Assembly (NCBI GenBank): GCA_023395515.1 | Contig: JAEWZB010000022.1 | Span: 1 to 52,848, forward strand | Length of the DNA stretch: 52,848 nt | Reading direction: 5' to 3' | Source of the DNA: Bacillota bacterium | GTDB taxonomy: Bacteria > Bacillota > Syntrophomonadia > Syntrophomonadales > Syntrophomonadaceae | Shown here: piece by piece, positions 24,721-33,631 of the stretch | Layout of the letters: each line of letters starts with the position of its first letter | Position numbering within the stretch: the stretch's first letter is position 1 | Notes under the pieces: model-generated | What the model was told of the DNA's origin: nothing | The model's database searches: none | Seen by the model: only the letters and a program-made list of their open reading frames with translations | Program-made: the position numbers and the translations under genes

Positions 24721-24772
24721 CCTGTACCTCCACGCAACAACTAATGAGCCATTATAAAAAGCCAAAAAAAAA

Positions 24773-24798
24773 TGTAGCCCGTATTCAATACGGCTACA
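24773..24798 (-). terminator. Rho-independent terminator of sigma-54 activator 2
   Basis: TGTAGCC (24773-24779) and GGCTACA (24792-24798), extended by CGTA/TACG inside, form the stem. On the minus strand it is followed by nine Ts. It lies 29 bp after the stop of the regulator gene. Its arms contain the TGTAGC/GCTACA motif also seen in the candidate enhancers. Confidence 0.85.
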
Positions 24799-24827
24799 CT
24801 TCACTAGTAAGGTTTTATGCTATTTAA

Positions 24828-26810
24828 TCAACTCATTTTTTTTAACTTTCTATATAAAGTGGTTCTGGCAATTCCTAACTCGGCAGCTACTTGGGATTTA
24901 TTGCCCTTATGTTTTTCCAGTAAATCTCTAATCATATTTTCTTCCAGTTCATCAAATTCTTCTCTTATTTTAGGTATAATCATTTCCCCATAAGCAATCT
25001 TTTGGTTAATAATTATTGGGGCATCTGCATTATTACTGAGGATATCGGCGGGAAGATCATTTAATCCAATTTGATTAGAGGTAGCATTATTTACAATTCT
25101 TTCCACCATATTTCTTAATTCCCGGATGTTCCCCCGCCAGGGATAACTTTTAAAGGCTTTCATGGCTTCAGGGGTAAGCTCCATTATATCTCTATCTAAT
25201 ACTAAAGCAAATTGTTTTAGAAAAAATTCCACTAAAAAAGGAATATCTTGGGGGCGTTTTCTTAAGGGTACCATTTCTATTTTCAGTACATTTAAACGAT
25301 AGTACAGATCAAGACGGAATTTTTTTTCATCAACTAATTGGCGTAAATTCTGATTAGTGGCAGCAATTAACCGTACGTCTATAAAATTCGCATTGGAACC
25401 GCCTATACGGGTCACCATCTTATCTTCTAAGACTCTTAGTAAAACGGCTTGCATATCTAAAGGCATCTCCCCGATTTCATCCAAGAATAGGGTTCCCCCA
25501 TTAGCTAATTCAAATTTTCCGGCTGCTCCGCCTTTACGCGCACCGGTAAAAGCACCATCTACATAGCCAAATAGCTCACTGCCAATAAGCTCTTTAGGTA
25601 GGGCCGCACAGTTAATAGTAATAAAAGGTCCTTTTTTTCGTTCTCCCCCATTATGAATAGCATGAGCAAACAACTCTTTGCCAGTTCCACTTTCTCCTAC
25701 AATCAAAACATTGCTGGAACTTTTAGCAGCTTTTATAGCCAGTTTTTTACTGTTAATAAAATGGGGGTCATTACCTAAAAGATCAGCAAAAGTAAATCGG
25801 GCACTAAAGTCAACTACCTTATTTACAATATTTTGGATATTCTTCTTGCTGGATAAAGTTATGACCGTGCCCAATTCTTTATCATTTTTTCTCATTATCT
25901 TAGCATCAATATAAAATACCTTTTCTGGAATATGCAGTTGGGGAAAATGAACCTCCTGAGTTGATATTTTAACCCCCCTATTTAGGAGTTCTAAACTCTT
26001 TTCTAATTCAGGCAGAACTTTATTGATATGCTTGCCCACCGTGTCCGATAAATTAGTGCCAAAGGTATTAAAGAAACAATGGTTGGCACCGATAATTATT
26101 CCCGAACTATCAGTTATAATAAGCATGGAATCATTTTCTTCCATGTTCATTTTTACGATTTCATCTTTAATGGATAGATCAAGATTATGCACTGCTTCAG
26201 CAAAGGTGTTTTCGGTAGCCAGTATAAATTTGAAAAGATCCAGCATCTGGGGATTCAACTTATCCATAGGAGCTACCAGCATAATATATACCTCCCGTTT
26301 ATATTGAGAAGATGCCGGTACCGCCGCACAAAAATAGTTGTGCAAGGCATTTATATAATGTTCATTACCAAATACCCAACTTTCTTGTTTAGTTTTCGCT
26401 GCTAATGCTGCCGCATTAGTACCGATAAGGTTTTCCCCTAAATTAGCTCCAAAAGCCAAGTTGATTTCTTTAAGTTTTTTATATAGTTCTCTATTTCCTT
26501 CCCGGATATAAATGTTTAAGTCTTTATCTAGATAAAAGATAACTGCTCCTACCGTATCAAGCATAATATGTTTTTTTTCATAAAAGTCTATAAATGCTTT
26601 CTTTATATATCTTGAGTATTCTGTAACTAAGCGGAGCGTCTGTTCAAGGGGAGGTAAGGGGGGAAGCTTCGGGGCATTAGGGTTAATATCATTTTCTTGG
26701 GAACGCAGCCATGAATTCGAGATTTCAGGTCTTATGTTGGTACAGTAGTTACTAGATATAAATTTCTCCTTCTCTGCTGCTACATGCTCGTGATCATAAA
26801 AAATAGCCAC
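24828..26810 (-). CDS. Sigma-54-dependent activator with GAF-like and PAS sensor domains (AcoR type)
   Basis: The 660-residue form starts at GTG 26810, preceded by TAGGAGGTTTTTCG; an open frame reaches ATG 26840. An N-terminal region begins with a RPEISNSWLRS motif (about 27-37) typical of AcoR-type activators, then a GAF-like domain (about 85-205), a PAS domain (about 220-325), AAA+ (Walker A GESGTGKE at 372-379, GAFTGA at 419-424) and a Fis-type helix-turn-helix (GNKSQVAAELGIARTTLYRK) at the C-terminus. Such proteins respond to a small ligand, here presumably the substrate of the cai/fix operon. It lies directly upstream of that operon and divergent from the metallo-beta-lactamase-fold gene; both have sigma-54 promoters. 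Confidence 0.92.
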   Translation of the reverse strand: MAIFYDHEHVAAEKEKFISSNYCTNIRPEISNSWLRSQENDINPNAPKLPPLPPLEQTLRLVTEYSRYIKKAFIDFYEKKHIMLDTVGAVIFYLDKDLNIYIREGNRELYKKLKEINLAFGANLGENLIGTNAAALAAKTKQESWVFGNEHYINALHNYFCAAVPASSQYKREVYIMLVAPMDKLNPQMLDLFKFILATENTFAEAVHNLDLSIKDEIVKMNMEENDSMLIITDSSGIIIGANHCFFNTFGTNLSDTVGKHINKVLPELEKSLELLNRGVKISTQEVHFPQLHIPEKVFYIDAKIMRKNDKELGTVITLSSKKNIQNIVNKVVDFSARFTFADLLGNDPHFINSKKLAIKAAKSSSNVLIVGESGTGKELFAHAIHNGGERKKGPFITINCAALPKELIGSELFGYVDGAFTGARKGGAAGKFELANGGTLFLDEIGEMPLDMQAVLLRVLEDKMVTRIGGSNANFIDVRLIAATNQNLRQLVDEKKFRLDLYYRLNVLKIEMVPLRKRPQDIPFLVEFFLKQFALVLDRDIMELTPEAMKAFKSYPWRGNIRELRNMVERIVNNATSNQIGLNDLPADILSNNADAPIIINQKIAYGEMIIPKIREEFDELEENMIRDLLEKHKGNKSQVAAELGIARTTLYRKLKKMS

Positions 26811-26861
26811 CGAAAAACCTCCTAGATAATTCTGCCTCATCCTTGTTACACATTAATACAA

Positions 26862-26880
26862 GTGTAGCATAAGGCTACAC
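26862..26880. promoter_or_regulatory. Candidate binding site of sigma-54 activator 2 in the divergent region
   Basis: GTGTAGC-ATAAG-GCTACAC is a perfect 7+7 inverted repeat. It lies about 100 bp upstream of the sigma-54 promoter of the plus-strand gene and about 50 bp upstream of the activator's own start codon. It can therefore serve as enhancer for one gene and autoregulatory site for the other. The remainder of the gap 26811-27042 shows only the promoter listed next. Confidence 0.55.
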
Positions 26881-26977
26881 AAAACTAAATAGTTGTATCA
26901 CCTTTTCCAGCACCACTAAATCCATCCCTTTTCCCAACCAGCTTGGCTTTCCTTTAAATGAGACTTAGTATTGTTAA

Positions 26978-26995
26978 CTGGCATGAATAATGCAA
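26978..26995 (+). promoter_or_regulatory. Sigma-54 (-24/-12) promoter of the metallo-beta-lactamase-fold gene
   Basis: CTGGCATGAATAATGCAA has GG and GC ten bases apart. The start codon of the gene lies about 48 bp downstream. The activator gene on the other strand is the evident regulator. Confidence 0.7.
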
Positions 26996-27042
26996 TATAA
27001 TATATATTATATTGATTTTTTAAAATATCCATGGAGGTAGTA

Positions 27043-27954
27043 ATGCAGAAAATCGCTAGTAGAATGTATTTTATTCCCCCGAATCAAGTACCGGTTTTCC
27101 CTTATAGCAATAGTTTGTGGATTGATGATAATTACCCGACCATTATAGATTTTGGGGCCGGTATTCAAGCATATAGCAATATTGATCAAGAAAAGGTCGC
27201 CTATGGTTTGTTCAGTCATGCCCATTTTGACCATATGCACTGTAATACCCTGTTCACTAAGGCTGTTTTTATGGCCAGTGAACTGGAAGTACCTATATAT
27301 CAGCAAGAAAGCAGCTATGAAGAAAATTTCGGTTATGATTTCTGGGAGAAAATAATGCCGGAATACCAATCTCGTCCCCCCTTTGGGGCAATAAGGACTG
27401 TAGATACTAAAAATGTACCGGTTAAACCCGGATTTCGTTATATAAAAATTGGGGAAACTCTATATGATAATAAAATAATCAATACCGGCCATATCAATAT
27501 CCGGGCTGTACATCTTCCCGGACATTCCGTGGGGCATTTTGGCTTTTATTTTGAGCTGGAAAATATCTTGTTTTCCGGCGACCTGGACTTGGTAGCTTCC
27601 GGCCCTTTATATAATAATTCCACTAGTGATGTAGGCAGTTTAATATCATCTATAAATAAAATTGAAGAGATTAACCCCCGCATGATAATTTCCTCCCACC
27701 GCCGCATTCAGGAAGATGATCTAAAATATAAATTGCAGCGTTATAAAAAAGTAGTAACCGACCGTAACGAATATTTGTATGATTATCTAGCAACCCCCAG
27801 AAATATTGCCGTTCTCTACGAATTAACCTTCCGGGAAATACATGATATTTACGATATTTTCTGGAACCGTATGACCATCAATAATCACATCAAATATTTG
27901 CTGCAAGAAAAAATAATCATGGCTCTGAAGGATAATTATTATGTAAGAAAATAA
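27043..27954 (+). CDS. Metallo-beta-lactamase-fold hydrolase under sigma-54 control
   Basis: The 303-residue protein starts at ATG 27043 (GGAGGT six bases upstream); a longer start at 27031 overlaps that site. It holds the metal-binding signature SHAHFDH (His59, His61, Asp63, His64), then PGHSVGH (His161), GD (Asp180) and SSHRR (His219), a full two-metal site. The family includes thioesterases, glyoxalase II, lactonases and RNases; the last 90 residues look like a small helical cap or winged-helix. It is transcribed divergently from activator 2 and shares its type of promoter. It is therefore probably part of the same pathway, perhaps hydrolysing a thioester or lactone, but no substrate can be named. 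Confidence 0.8.
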   Translation: MQKIASRMYFIPPNQVPVFPYSNSLWIDDNYPTIIDFGAGIQAYSNIDQEKVAYGLFSHAHFDHMHCNTLFTKAVFMASELEVPIYQQESSYEENFGYDFWEKIMPEYQSRPPFGAIRTVDTKNVPVKPGFRYIKIGETLYDNKIINTGHINIRAVHLPGHSVGHFGFYFELENILFSGDLDLVASGPLYNNSTSDVGSLISSINKIEEINPRMIISSHRRIQEDDLKYKLQRYKKVVTDRNEYLYDYLATPRNIAVLYELTFREIHDIYDIFWNRMTINNHIKYLLQEKIIMALKDNYYVRK

Positions 27955-27984
27955 TGTTTTCTTCATATGGCGCCCCAAAAAATA

Positions 27985-28021
27985 AAACTGCCCCATTGTT
28001 AACCTGACAATGGGGCAGTTT
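27985..28021. terminator. Bidirectional terminator between convergent genes
   Basis: AAACTGCCCCATTGT (27985-27999) and ACAATGGGGCAGTTT (28007-28021) form a perfect 15-bp stem with a 7-base loop, flanked by A-rich sequence on the left and T-rich on the right. It serves the plus-strand metallo-beta-lactamase-fold gene and the minus-strand oligoendopeptidase gene. Confidence 0.88.
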
Positions 28022-28029
28022 ACATTCTT

Positions 28030-29823
28030 TTAAACTAGCTTTTCCATTTCATCTACCAAGCGGCCGAAATAGTCTAACGCCTCCTGGACTGGTTCCGGCT
28101 TGGTTAAGTCAACTCCCGCTTTTTGCAAAACATTTACCGGATAATCGGAGCTGCCCGCTTTAAGAAAATCAATATAGCGTTTTACCGCCGGTTCACCTTC
28201 TTGTAAAATTTGTTCCTTAAGCGCCGTAGCCGCTGAAAAACCGGTCGCATACTTATAAACATAAAAAGCTGAATAAAAATGGGGAATCCGGGCCCATTCC
28301 ATAGCTATCTCCTCATCTAATACTACTTCCGGGCCATAATATTTTTTATTAAGCTCTAAATAAATGGAGCTAAGAGCTTCGGGAGTTAAAGCTTCTCCCT
28401 TCTCCACTTCCTCGTGGATGATTTTCTCGAACTGGGCAAACATAGTCTGGCGGAAAAGAGTACCCCGGAATTGCTCTAAATAATGGTTAATTAAATACAT
28501 TTTTTCTTTTTCATCCTTAGCCTCTTTAATCATATAATCAATCAGCAAAGACTCATTTACCGTTGAAGCTACTTCGGCTACAAATATGCTATATTGGCTG
28601 TAAACATAGGGCTGGGTGAGATTAGAATAATACGTATGCATGGAATGCCCCATTTCATGTGCTAATGTATAAGCATCATCTAATTTATCATCAAAGTTTA
28701 ACAATACATAGGGGTGAGTTTTATAACTGCCCCAAGAATAAGCTCCGCTAGTTTTACCTTCATTTTCGTAAACATCAATCCAGCCTGCCTCCAAGCCTTC
28801 CTCCAGTTTAGCTAAATACTCGCTGCCTAATGGCTGCAAACCGTTAATAACTAACCTTTTCGCCTCTTCATAAGGAATATCCATTTTAACATCTTGAATT
28901 AAAGGGACATATACATCATACATGTGCAATTCATTCACTTTTAACAGCTTTTTGCGCAGGCTCATATACTTATGCAGCTTATCCAGATTAGCATGCACCG
29001 TGGCAATTAACTTTTCATAAACCTCCACCTCAACATTATCCTGGGCTAAGGCTGCTTCTAAAGCCGAATTATATTTACGGGTACGGGCATAAAAAATATC
29101 CTTTTTCACACTGGAGCTCAAAGTCGTAGCAATAGTATTTTTTAATTCAGTATAAGATTTGTACAGAGCAGCAAAGGCCTCTTGCCTTACCCGCCTGTCG
29201 TCACTTTCCATATAACGTCCATACCGCCCTTTAGTTAATTCTATCTCTTGCCCGTTTTCATCTTTTATTTTCCCAAACTTAATATCGGCATTATTAAGCA
29301 TGGAAAAAATATTAGAAGAAGCATACGCTACATCAGCCGCCATAGCTAATATCTTTTCTTCCTCGGGAGATAAAATATGCTGTTTTTGTCTTAACAATTG
29401 ATCAGTAAAATGCTTATAAACTGCCAGTTCACTATTTTCTTCTAAATAGCTTTTAAGCCTATCCTCAGGAATACTAATAATCTCAGGTACCATAAATGAT
29501 GTAGCACTACGGACTTGTACCGCCAGATTTTCCGCCCGGTCATATAAGATCTGATATTTATTATTAGAATTATCTTCATCACGGCGCATTTTAGCATAAA
29601 CATATAGCTGATCTGCCTTTATTTCCAACTCATCACTAAGCTGTAAGACCGCTAGTAGCTCGTCAGCCGAATTACCGAGCCTGCCCTTCTTAGCTTCAAT
29701 GGCAGCTATCAGCTTTTTAGCTGCCGCATAATCAATTTCCCAAGCCTCTTCACTAGCATATACATCTTCCAGCTTCCATTTATATTTTTCATCTATGTCA
29801 CTTCTTTTCTTTATTTGGGTCAT
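28030..29823 (-). CDS. pepF: Oligoendopeptidase F
   Basis: The 597-residue protein has the length and layout of M3B oligoendopeptidase F. The zinc motif HEMGH (389-393) lies in TLAHEMGHSMHTYYS, and a downstream glutamate in AEVASTVNE serves as the third ligand. The long helical N-terminal half closes over the active site, so only short peptides fit. It is a cytoplasmic enzyme that recycles oligopeptides. AAGGAGG precedes the ATG. It stands alone, between a bidirectional terminator and the terminator of the TRAP operon. Confidence 0.93.
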   Translation of the reverse strand: MTQIKKRSDIDEKYKWKLEDVYASEEAWEIDYAAAKKLIAAIEAKKGRLGNSADELLAVLQLSDELEIKADQLYVYAKMRRDEDNSNNKYQILYDRAENLAVQVRSATSFMVPEIISIPEDRLKSYLEENSELAVYKHFTDQLLRQKQHILSPEEEKILAMAADVAYASSNIFSMLNNADIKFGKIKDENGQEIELTKGRYGRYMESDDRRVRQEAFAALYKSYTELKNTIATTLSSSVKKDIFYARTRKYNSALEAALAQDNVEVEVYEKLIATVHANLDKLHKYMSLRKKLLKVNELHMYDVYVPLIQDVKMDIPYEEAKRLVINGLQPLGSEYLAKLEEGLEAGWIDVYENEGKTSGAYSWGSYKTHPYVLLNFDDKLDDAYTLAHEMGHSMHTYYSNLTQPYVYSQYSIFVAEVASTVNESLLIDYMIKEAKDEKEKMYLINHYLEQFRGTLFRQTMFAQFEKIIHEEVEKGEALTPEALSSIYLELNKKYYGPEVVLDEEIAMEWARIPHFYSAFYVYKYATGFSAATALKEQILQEGEPAVKRYIDFLKAGSSDYPVNVLQKAGVDLTKPEPVQEALDYFGRLVDEMEKLV

Positions 29824-29896
29824 CTAAAAATCCTCCTTATAGTTCAATTGAAATCCTCATTACTAGTATGCCAAAAAAGTGCAGAAAATAAAATCA

Positions 29897-29917
29897 GGAG
29901 ACCTTTATCAGATCTCC
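29897..29917 (-). terminator. Terminator of the TRAP transporter operon
   Basis: GGAGA (29897-29901) and TCTCC (29913-29917) pair, with further AT pairs inside. On the minus strand the hairpin is followed by TGATTTTATTTT. It lies 20 bp after the stop of the permease gene. Confidence 0.6.
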
Positions 29918-29937
29918 CGCATTAAAAATAGTCTGTT

Positions 29938-31869
29938 TTATAATGTTTCTTTATGGCGTAACTTTTGTATAATAAACGCTCCTACCAGTAAACCTAAACC
30001 AATAAAATCAGTTGATAAACTGGGATCTATCATGAGTAGGCCACCGACAAAAAATATAATGCGCTCATACCATTTAGCATGGTTAATGAAATACCCCGTT
30101 ACCGCCGCAGCTATACCCAGCATGCCTAAAAGCGAAGTAACAATAATCTGTAAAACCTGGGCTATATTGGTATCTATCATCAGCATAGAAGGTGACATAA
30201 CAAATATATAAGGTATTAGGAAAGCCGCAATCGCTAATTTAAAGGCATTAACTCCCGTCATTAAGGGGTCACTTCGCGCTATGCCGGCTCCCGCAAAAGC
30301 AGCCAGGGCTACTGGCGGAGTAACATCAGCAATAATTCCAAAATAAAACGCAAACATATGGGCGGCCAGAGCCGGCACTCCTAATTGCAAAATTATAGGG
30401 GCGGCAATAGTTGAAGTAATTACATAATTAGCTGTAGTCGGTACTCCCATACCTAACAGTAATGAAGTTATCATCGTAAAGAACAGAGTCGGTAAGAGAA
30501 AACCACCGGCTAAATCGATTAATACTGAGCCTAACTTCAAGCCTAAACCGGTTTTAGTTACTACTCCGATTATTACTCCGGCTGTGGCACAAGCAATAAC
30601 TACTCCTAAAGCAGATCTGGCTCCATCTTCTAAGCCTTTAATAATATCTCTTACCGATATCCGGGTTGAAGCTCTTAACATGGAGGATAGAATCGTTAAT
30701 CCGATGGCCCATAGAGCTGCTCTCATCGGTGTATATCCAGCCACTAAGAGATATACTACGGCTATAAGTGGTAATGCTAAATGACCTCTCTCAACTAATA
30801 CCTTTTTGATTCTAGGCAGTTGATCACGGGGCAGCCCTTCTAAGCCTTCCTTTTTAGCTTCTAAATGTACTACTAACATTACTCCGGTAAAGTATAACAA
30901 TGCAGGTATTATAGCTGCTTTAGCTACCTCAATATAGGGTATGCCCACAAATTCAGCCATTAGGAATGCTGCAGCGCCCATGATCGGCGGCATTAACTGG
31001 CCACCAGTAGAAGCGGCCGCTTCTACCCCACCGGCAAACTCCGGTTTATAACCTAACTTTTTCATCATGGGAATAGTTAAACTTCCGGTACCTGCAACAT
31101 TAGCCACTGAGCTGCCTGATACAGTCCCCATTAAAGCACTGGAGAGAACTGCCACTTTAGCCGGTCCTCCCCGGGCCCAACCTGCTACCGCATTAGCCAA
31201 ATCAATAAAGAATTTACCTAAACCCGTCTTTTCCAAATAAGCGGCAAATAAAATAAACAAAAATATAAAGGTAGCCGAAACCCCTAAAGGTATTCCAAAC
31301 ACCCCTTCAGTTGTAAAATATAAATGAGCTGATAACTGGGATAAGGTAACTCCCCGATGGGCAAAAACTCCTGGAATATAAGGCCCGGCTAAAGCATAGG
31401 CAATAAATAAAACGGCAATGGTAACAATCGGCCATCCCACTACCCTACGTGCTGCCTCTAAGACCATTAATACTCCTAAAGCCCCAATAATTACATCTGA
31501 TAAAGTAGGAATACCCGACCTTAATACCAAGTCTTGATAGTAAAACACTATATATAAAGGGAGAGCTGCTGCCACTATAGCCAGAATTCCATCTATAAGA
31601 TGCAAATGCTCTCTTGACCAAGATTTTCGGGTTGGATATAAAAGAAACACTAACGCCATCGCAAAGGAAAGGTGAACTGCCCTTTGCAGGTGAGCCTCTA
31701 AACTTCCCCATATTCCGGTATAAACTTGAAATAACGAAAAACTGATAGCAATTATTGCTACCACCCATTTGAATAATCCATCATAACGGCGGAAGTCTGA
31801 CTCTCGATCATATTTAGCCATAAATTCGTCCAGATTTAATTGTTCTGGTTTAGTACTGTGATTAGTCAT
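29938..31869 (-). CDS. TRAP transporter, fused small and large permease subunits
   Basis: The 643-residue protein is a fusion of the 4-helix (DctQ) and 12-helix (DctM) permease subunits of a TRAP transporter, the usual form in TAXI-type systems. The N-terminal 30 residues are cytoplasmic, the first four membrane segments (about 30-150) form the small-subunit part, and the conserved GxxMGTVSGSSVANVAGTG loop (about 245-262) belongs to the large subunit. A second such loop, GMGVPTTANYVITSTIAAP, lies near 475. With the TAXI binding protein it imports an organic acid, driven by a sodium or proton gradient. It overlaps the DUF1850 gene by 8 bp. Confidence 0.92.
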   Translation of the reverse strand: MTNHSTKPEQLNLDEFMAKYDRESDFRRYDGLFKWVVAIIAISFSLFQVYTGIWGSLEAHLQRAVHLSFAMALVFLLYPTRKSWSREHLHLIDGILAIVAAALPLYIVFYYQDLVLRSGIPTLSDVIIGALGVLMVLEAARRVVGWPIVTIAVLFIAYALAGPYIPGVFAHRGVTLSQLSAHLYFTTEGVFGIPLGVSATFIFLFILFAAYLEKTGLGKFFIDLANAVAGWARGGPAKVAVLSSALMGTVSGSSVANVAGTGSLTIPMMKKLGYKPEFAGGVEAAASTGGQLMPPIMGAAAFLMAEFVGIPYIEVAKAAIIPALLYFTGVMLVVHLEAKKEGLEGLPRDQLPRIKKVLVERGHLALPLIAVVYLLVAGYTPMRAALWAIGLTILSSMLRASTRISVRDIIKGLEDGARSALGVVIACATAGVIIGVVTKTGLGLKLGSVLIDLAGGFLLPTLFFTMITSLLLGMGVPTTANYVITSTIAAPIILQLGVPALAAHMFAFYFGIIADVTPPVALAAFAGAGIARSDPLMTGVNAFKLAIAAFLIPYIFVMSPSMLMIDTNIAQVLQIIVTSLLGMLGIAAAVTGYFINHAKWYERIIFFVGGLLMIDPSLSTDFIGLGLLVGAFIIQKLRHKETL

Positions 31870-32392
31870 ATAAGACCTCCTTCCCGTCCTTAAGTATTTG
31901 CCCTATGATTTCTATTGGAAACGTCGTTTCACATGCTATTTTAATAAAAGCACCCGGAATAAAATAATCCTCTAACTGATAATATACTTGATTAAAAAAG
32001 ATTGATTGTTTAGCCATAGGCATAAATCCTATAGTTATCGATTCGAAATCCCTATTAATATCACTTAATAAAAAAACTCCATTATCATTAACTAATTTCC
32101 CTTCTTCTGGTAAGAAAGGTGTACCTACCCCTAATGATTGAAAAGTTGAGGAAGTAAGGACAAAACAATTTTCAGGTGCAAAAACAAAATGTTCTTGCAC
32201 CTTAGTTTTATTGACTGAATGAGTATATTCAATGGTAAAGCCAGCTTGGTTTCTTATGGGTATTATTAAGCCTGTATTTCGCTTCACATCAGTTAATAAT
32301 AAGACTTTAAGCGGATAAAATAAAGCACCAATTATTGTTACTGCCACTAAACTAACTACGACCCATCTATACAGGTGATTTTTTGCCGGCAT
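31862..32392 (-). CDS. DUF1850 domain protein linked to the TAXI transporter
   Basis: The 176-residue protein has one N-terminal membrane segment (about 10-30) and then an extracytoplasmic beta-rich domain with the phrase FTIEYTHSVNKTKVQE (about 52-67), the core signature of DUF1850. Members of this family are almost always encoded between a TAXI-type binding protein and the fused permease, as here, and are believed to help the transporter. The exact role is not known. It overlaps the permease start (8 bp) and is 14 bp from the binding-protein gene. Confidence 0.8.
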   Translation of the reverse strand: MPAKNHLYRWVVVSLVAVTIIGALFYPLKVLLLTDVKRNTGLIIPIRNQAGFTIEYTHSVNKTKVQEHFVFAPENCFVLTSSTFQSLGVGTPFLPEEGKLVNDNGVFLLSDINRDFESITIGFMPMAKQSIFFNQVYYQLEDYFIPGAFIKIACETTFPIEIIGQILKDGKEVLYD

Positions 32393-32406
32393 TAAACTCC
32401 ACGACC

Positions 32407-33399
32407 TTATTCGTTAAAATATCTTTCTGCTCCGGAGTGTAAAGGTATAGACATACCTTCCTTAGCTCCTTCTTTAGTAATAGTTTTTCCTACCGGATGG
32501 GCTACCCCTAATCTATCCAGATTACTGTAAATAGCCTTAGTTATTTGATAGGCCAGTTCGTCATCCATTTTGTCAGTAACCACCAGCATAGCTTTAACTG
32601 CAATTGATTCAACATCAGCATCTTGTTTCGGATAACTTCCGGCTGGAATAGTTATTTTAGTATAAAAAGGATATTCTGCAATAAGTTTATCTCTCATGGC
32701 ATCATCAATACTAATTAATTTAACCTCATGCTGAGCTGAAATATCTTGAATAGCTGCGGTGGGAAAGCCTGCGGTTATGAAAGCAGCGTCAATATTTCCA
32801 TCTTTTAAACCATTAGCTGCTTCAGCAAATGATAAATACTGTACTTTTATATCATCATAAGTAATGTCATAGGCTTGCAGTATTTGTCTGGCATTAGCTT
32901 CCACTCCGCTGCCTTTATCGCCTACGGCTACTCTTTTGCCTTTTAAATCAGCCACATTATTAATACCAAACTTCTGTAAAGTTACTAACTGGCAAGTTTC
33001 AGGGTAAATAGTAGATATAGCTCTTAGACTATCAATCTTATTGTCTGTAAACATTTCTGTACCATTTAAGGCATAATAGGAAATATCATTTTGAATAAAA
33101 GCTAAGTCAGCTTCTCCGCTATTTAATTGGTTAGTATTGGCAACCGAAGCTCCGGTTGCTGCAGCACTAGCATTCATACCCTCAATATTTTGGTTAAGTA
33201 TTTCCATTATTGCTCCACCTAAAGGAAAATATGTTCCAGCAGTTCCGCCGGTAGCAATATTTAAGAATTGAGTTTCTACTTTTCCTTGTTGTTGTCCTTG
33301 TCCATCTCCATCAGTTTGGTTAGAATTTCCGCACCCTACTGCAAAAGTAGCCATCATGGCCAATACTAGAAAGAATACAATACCTTTTTTCAATCTCAT
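32407..33399 (-). CDS. TAXI-family TRAP transporter substrate-binding lipoprotein
   Basis: The 330-residue protein has a lipoprotein signal peptide with lipobox AVGC; Cys23 would be lipidated after cleavage. The mature protein contains FLNIATGGTAGTYFPLGGA (about 47-65), the classical start of TAXI proteins, and later DLKGKRVAVGDKGSGVEANA. It binds the substrate outside the membrane and hands it to the fused permease. TAXI proteins bind glutamate, other dicarboxylates or unknown ligands; the specific substrate is not readable. It is the first gene of the three-gene operon and follows a good sigma-A promoter. Confidence 0.92.
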   Translation of the reverse strand: MRLKKGIVFFLVLAMMATFAVGCGNSNQTDGDGQGQQQGKVETQFLNIATGGTAGTYFPLGGAIMEILNQNIEGMNASAAATGASVANTNQLNSGEADLAFIQNDISYYALNGTEMFTDNKIDSLRAISTIYPETCQLVTLQKFGINNVADLKGKRVAVGDKGSGVEANARQILQAYDITYDDIKVQYLSFAEAANGLKDGNIDAAFITAGFPTAAIQDISAQHEVKLISIDDAMRDKLIAEYPFYTKITIPAGSYPKQDADVESIAVKAMLVVTDKMDDELAYQITKAIYSNLDRLGVAHPVGKTITKEGAKEGMSIPLHSGAERYFNE

Positions 33400-33476
33400 T
33401 AAACATCCTCCTTTTAATAACCTTACCTGTCCCTACTTCCCTTTTAAATTATTAATTATATGCATAATCTCGTAAT

Positions 33477-33506
33477 ATTATACTTTATTTTATTTATGAT
33501 TTGCCA
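33477..33506 (-). promoter_or_regulatory. Sigma-A promoter of the TRAP operon
   Basis: On the minus strand TGGCAA (33501-33506) and TATAAT (33477-33482) are 18 bp apart, about 75 bp upstream of the start codon of the binding-protein gene. The -10 is perfect, the -35 is moderate. Confidence 0.5.
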
Positions 33507-33554
33507 GAAAAACAGAGTGAATAAAAATAACATTTTTATTCCAGCCAGCTAAAC

Positions 33555-33582
33555 TGTAAATTACCGGGTAAAATGATATAAT
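33555..33582 (+). promoter_or_regulatory. Sigma-A promoter of the VOC/glycerate kinase operon
   Basis: TGTAAA (33555-33560) and a perfect TATAAT (33577-33582) are 16 bp apart, about 50 bp before the start codon at 33632. The gene pair with the TRAP operon is divergent. Confidence 0.45.
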
Positions 33583-33631
33583 TTTTTCATGATCAAAACA
33601 TTATTATAGTAGAAAAGGAGGCTTTATTATT

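Noticed and set aside
24586..24804. 72-codon frame upstream of the caiA-like gene
   Set aside because: It covers the sigma-54 promoter, the palindrome and the terminator, has no ribosome binding site and reads like translated regulatory DNA.
27007..27369. 120-codon frame opposite the start of the metallo-beta-lactamase-fold gene
   Set aside because: It is the shadow of a clear gene on the other strand that has conserved metal-binding motifs.
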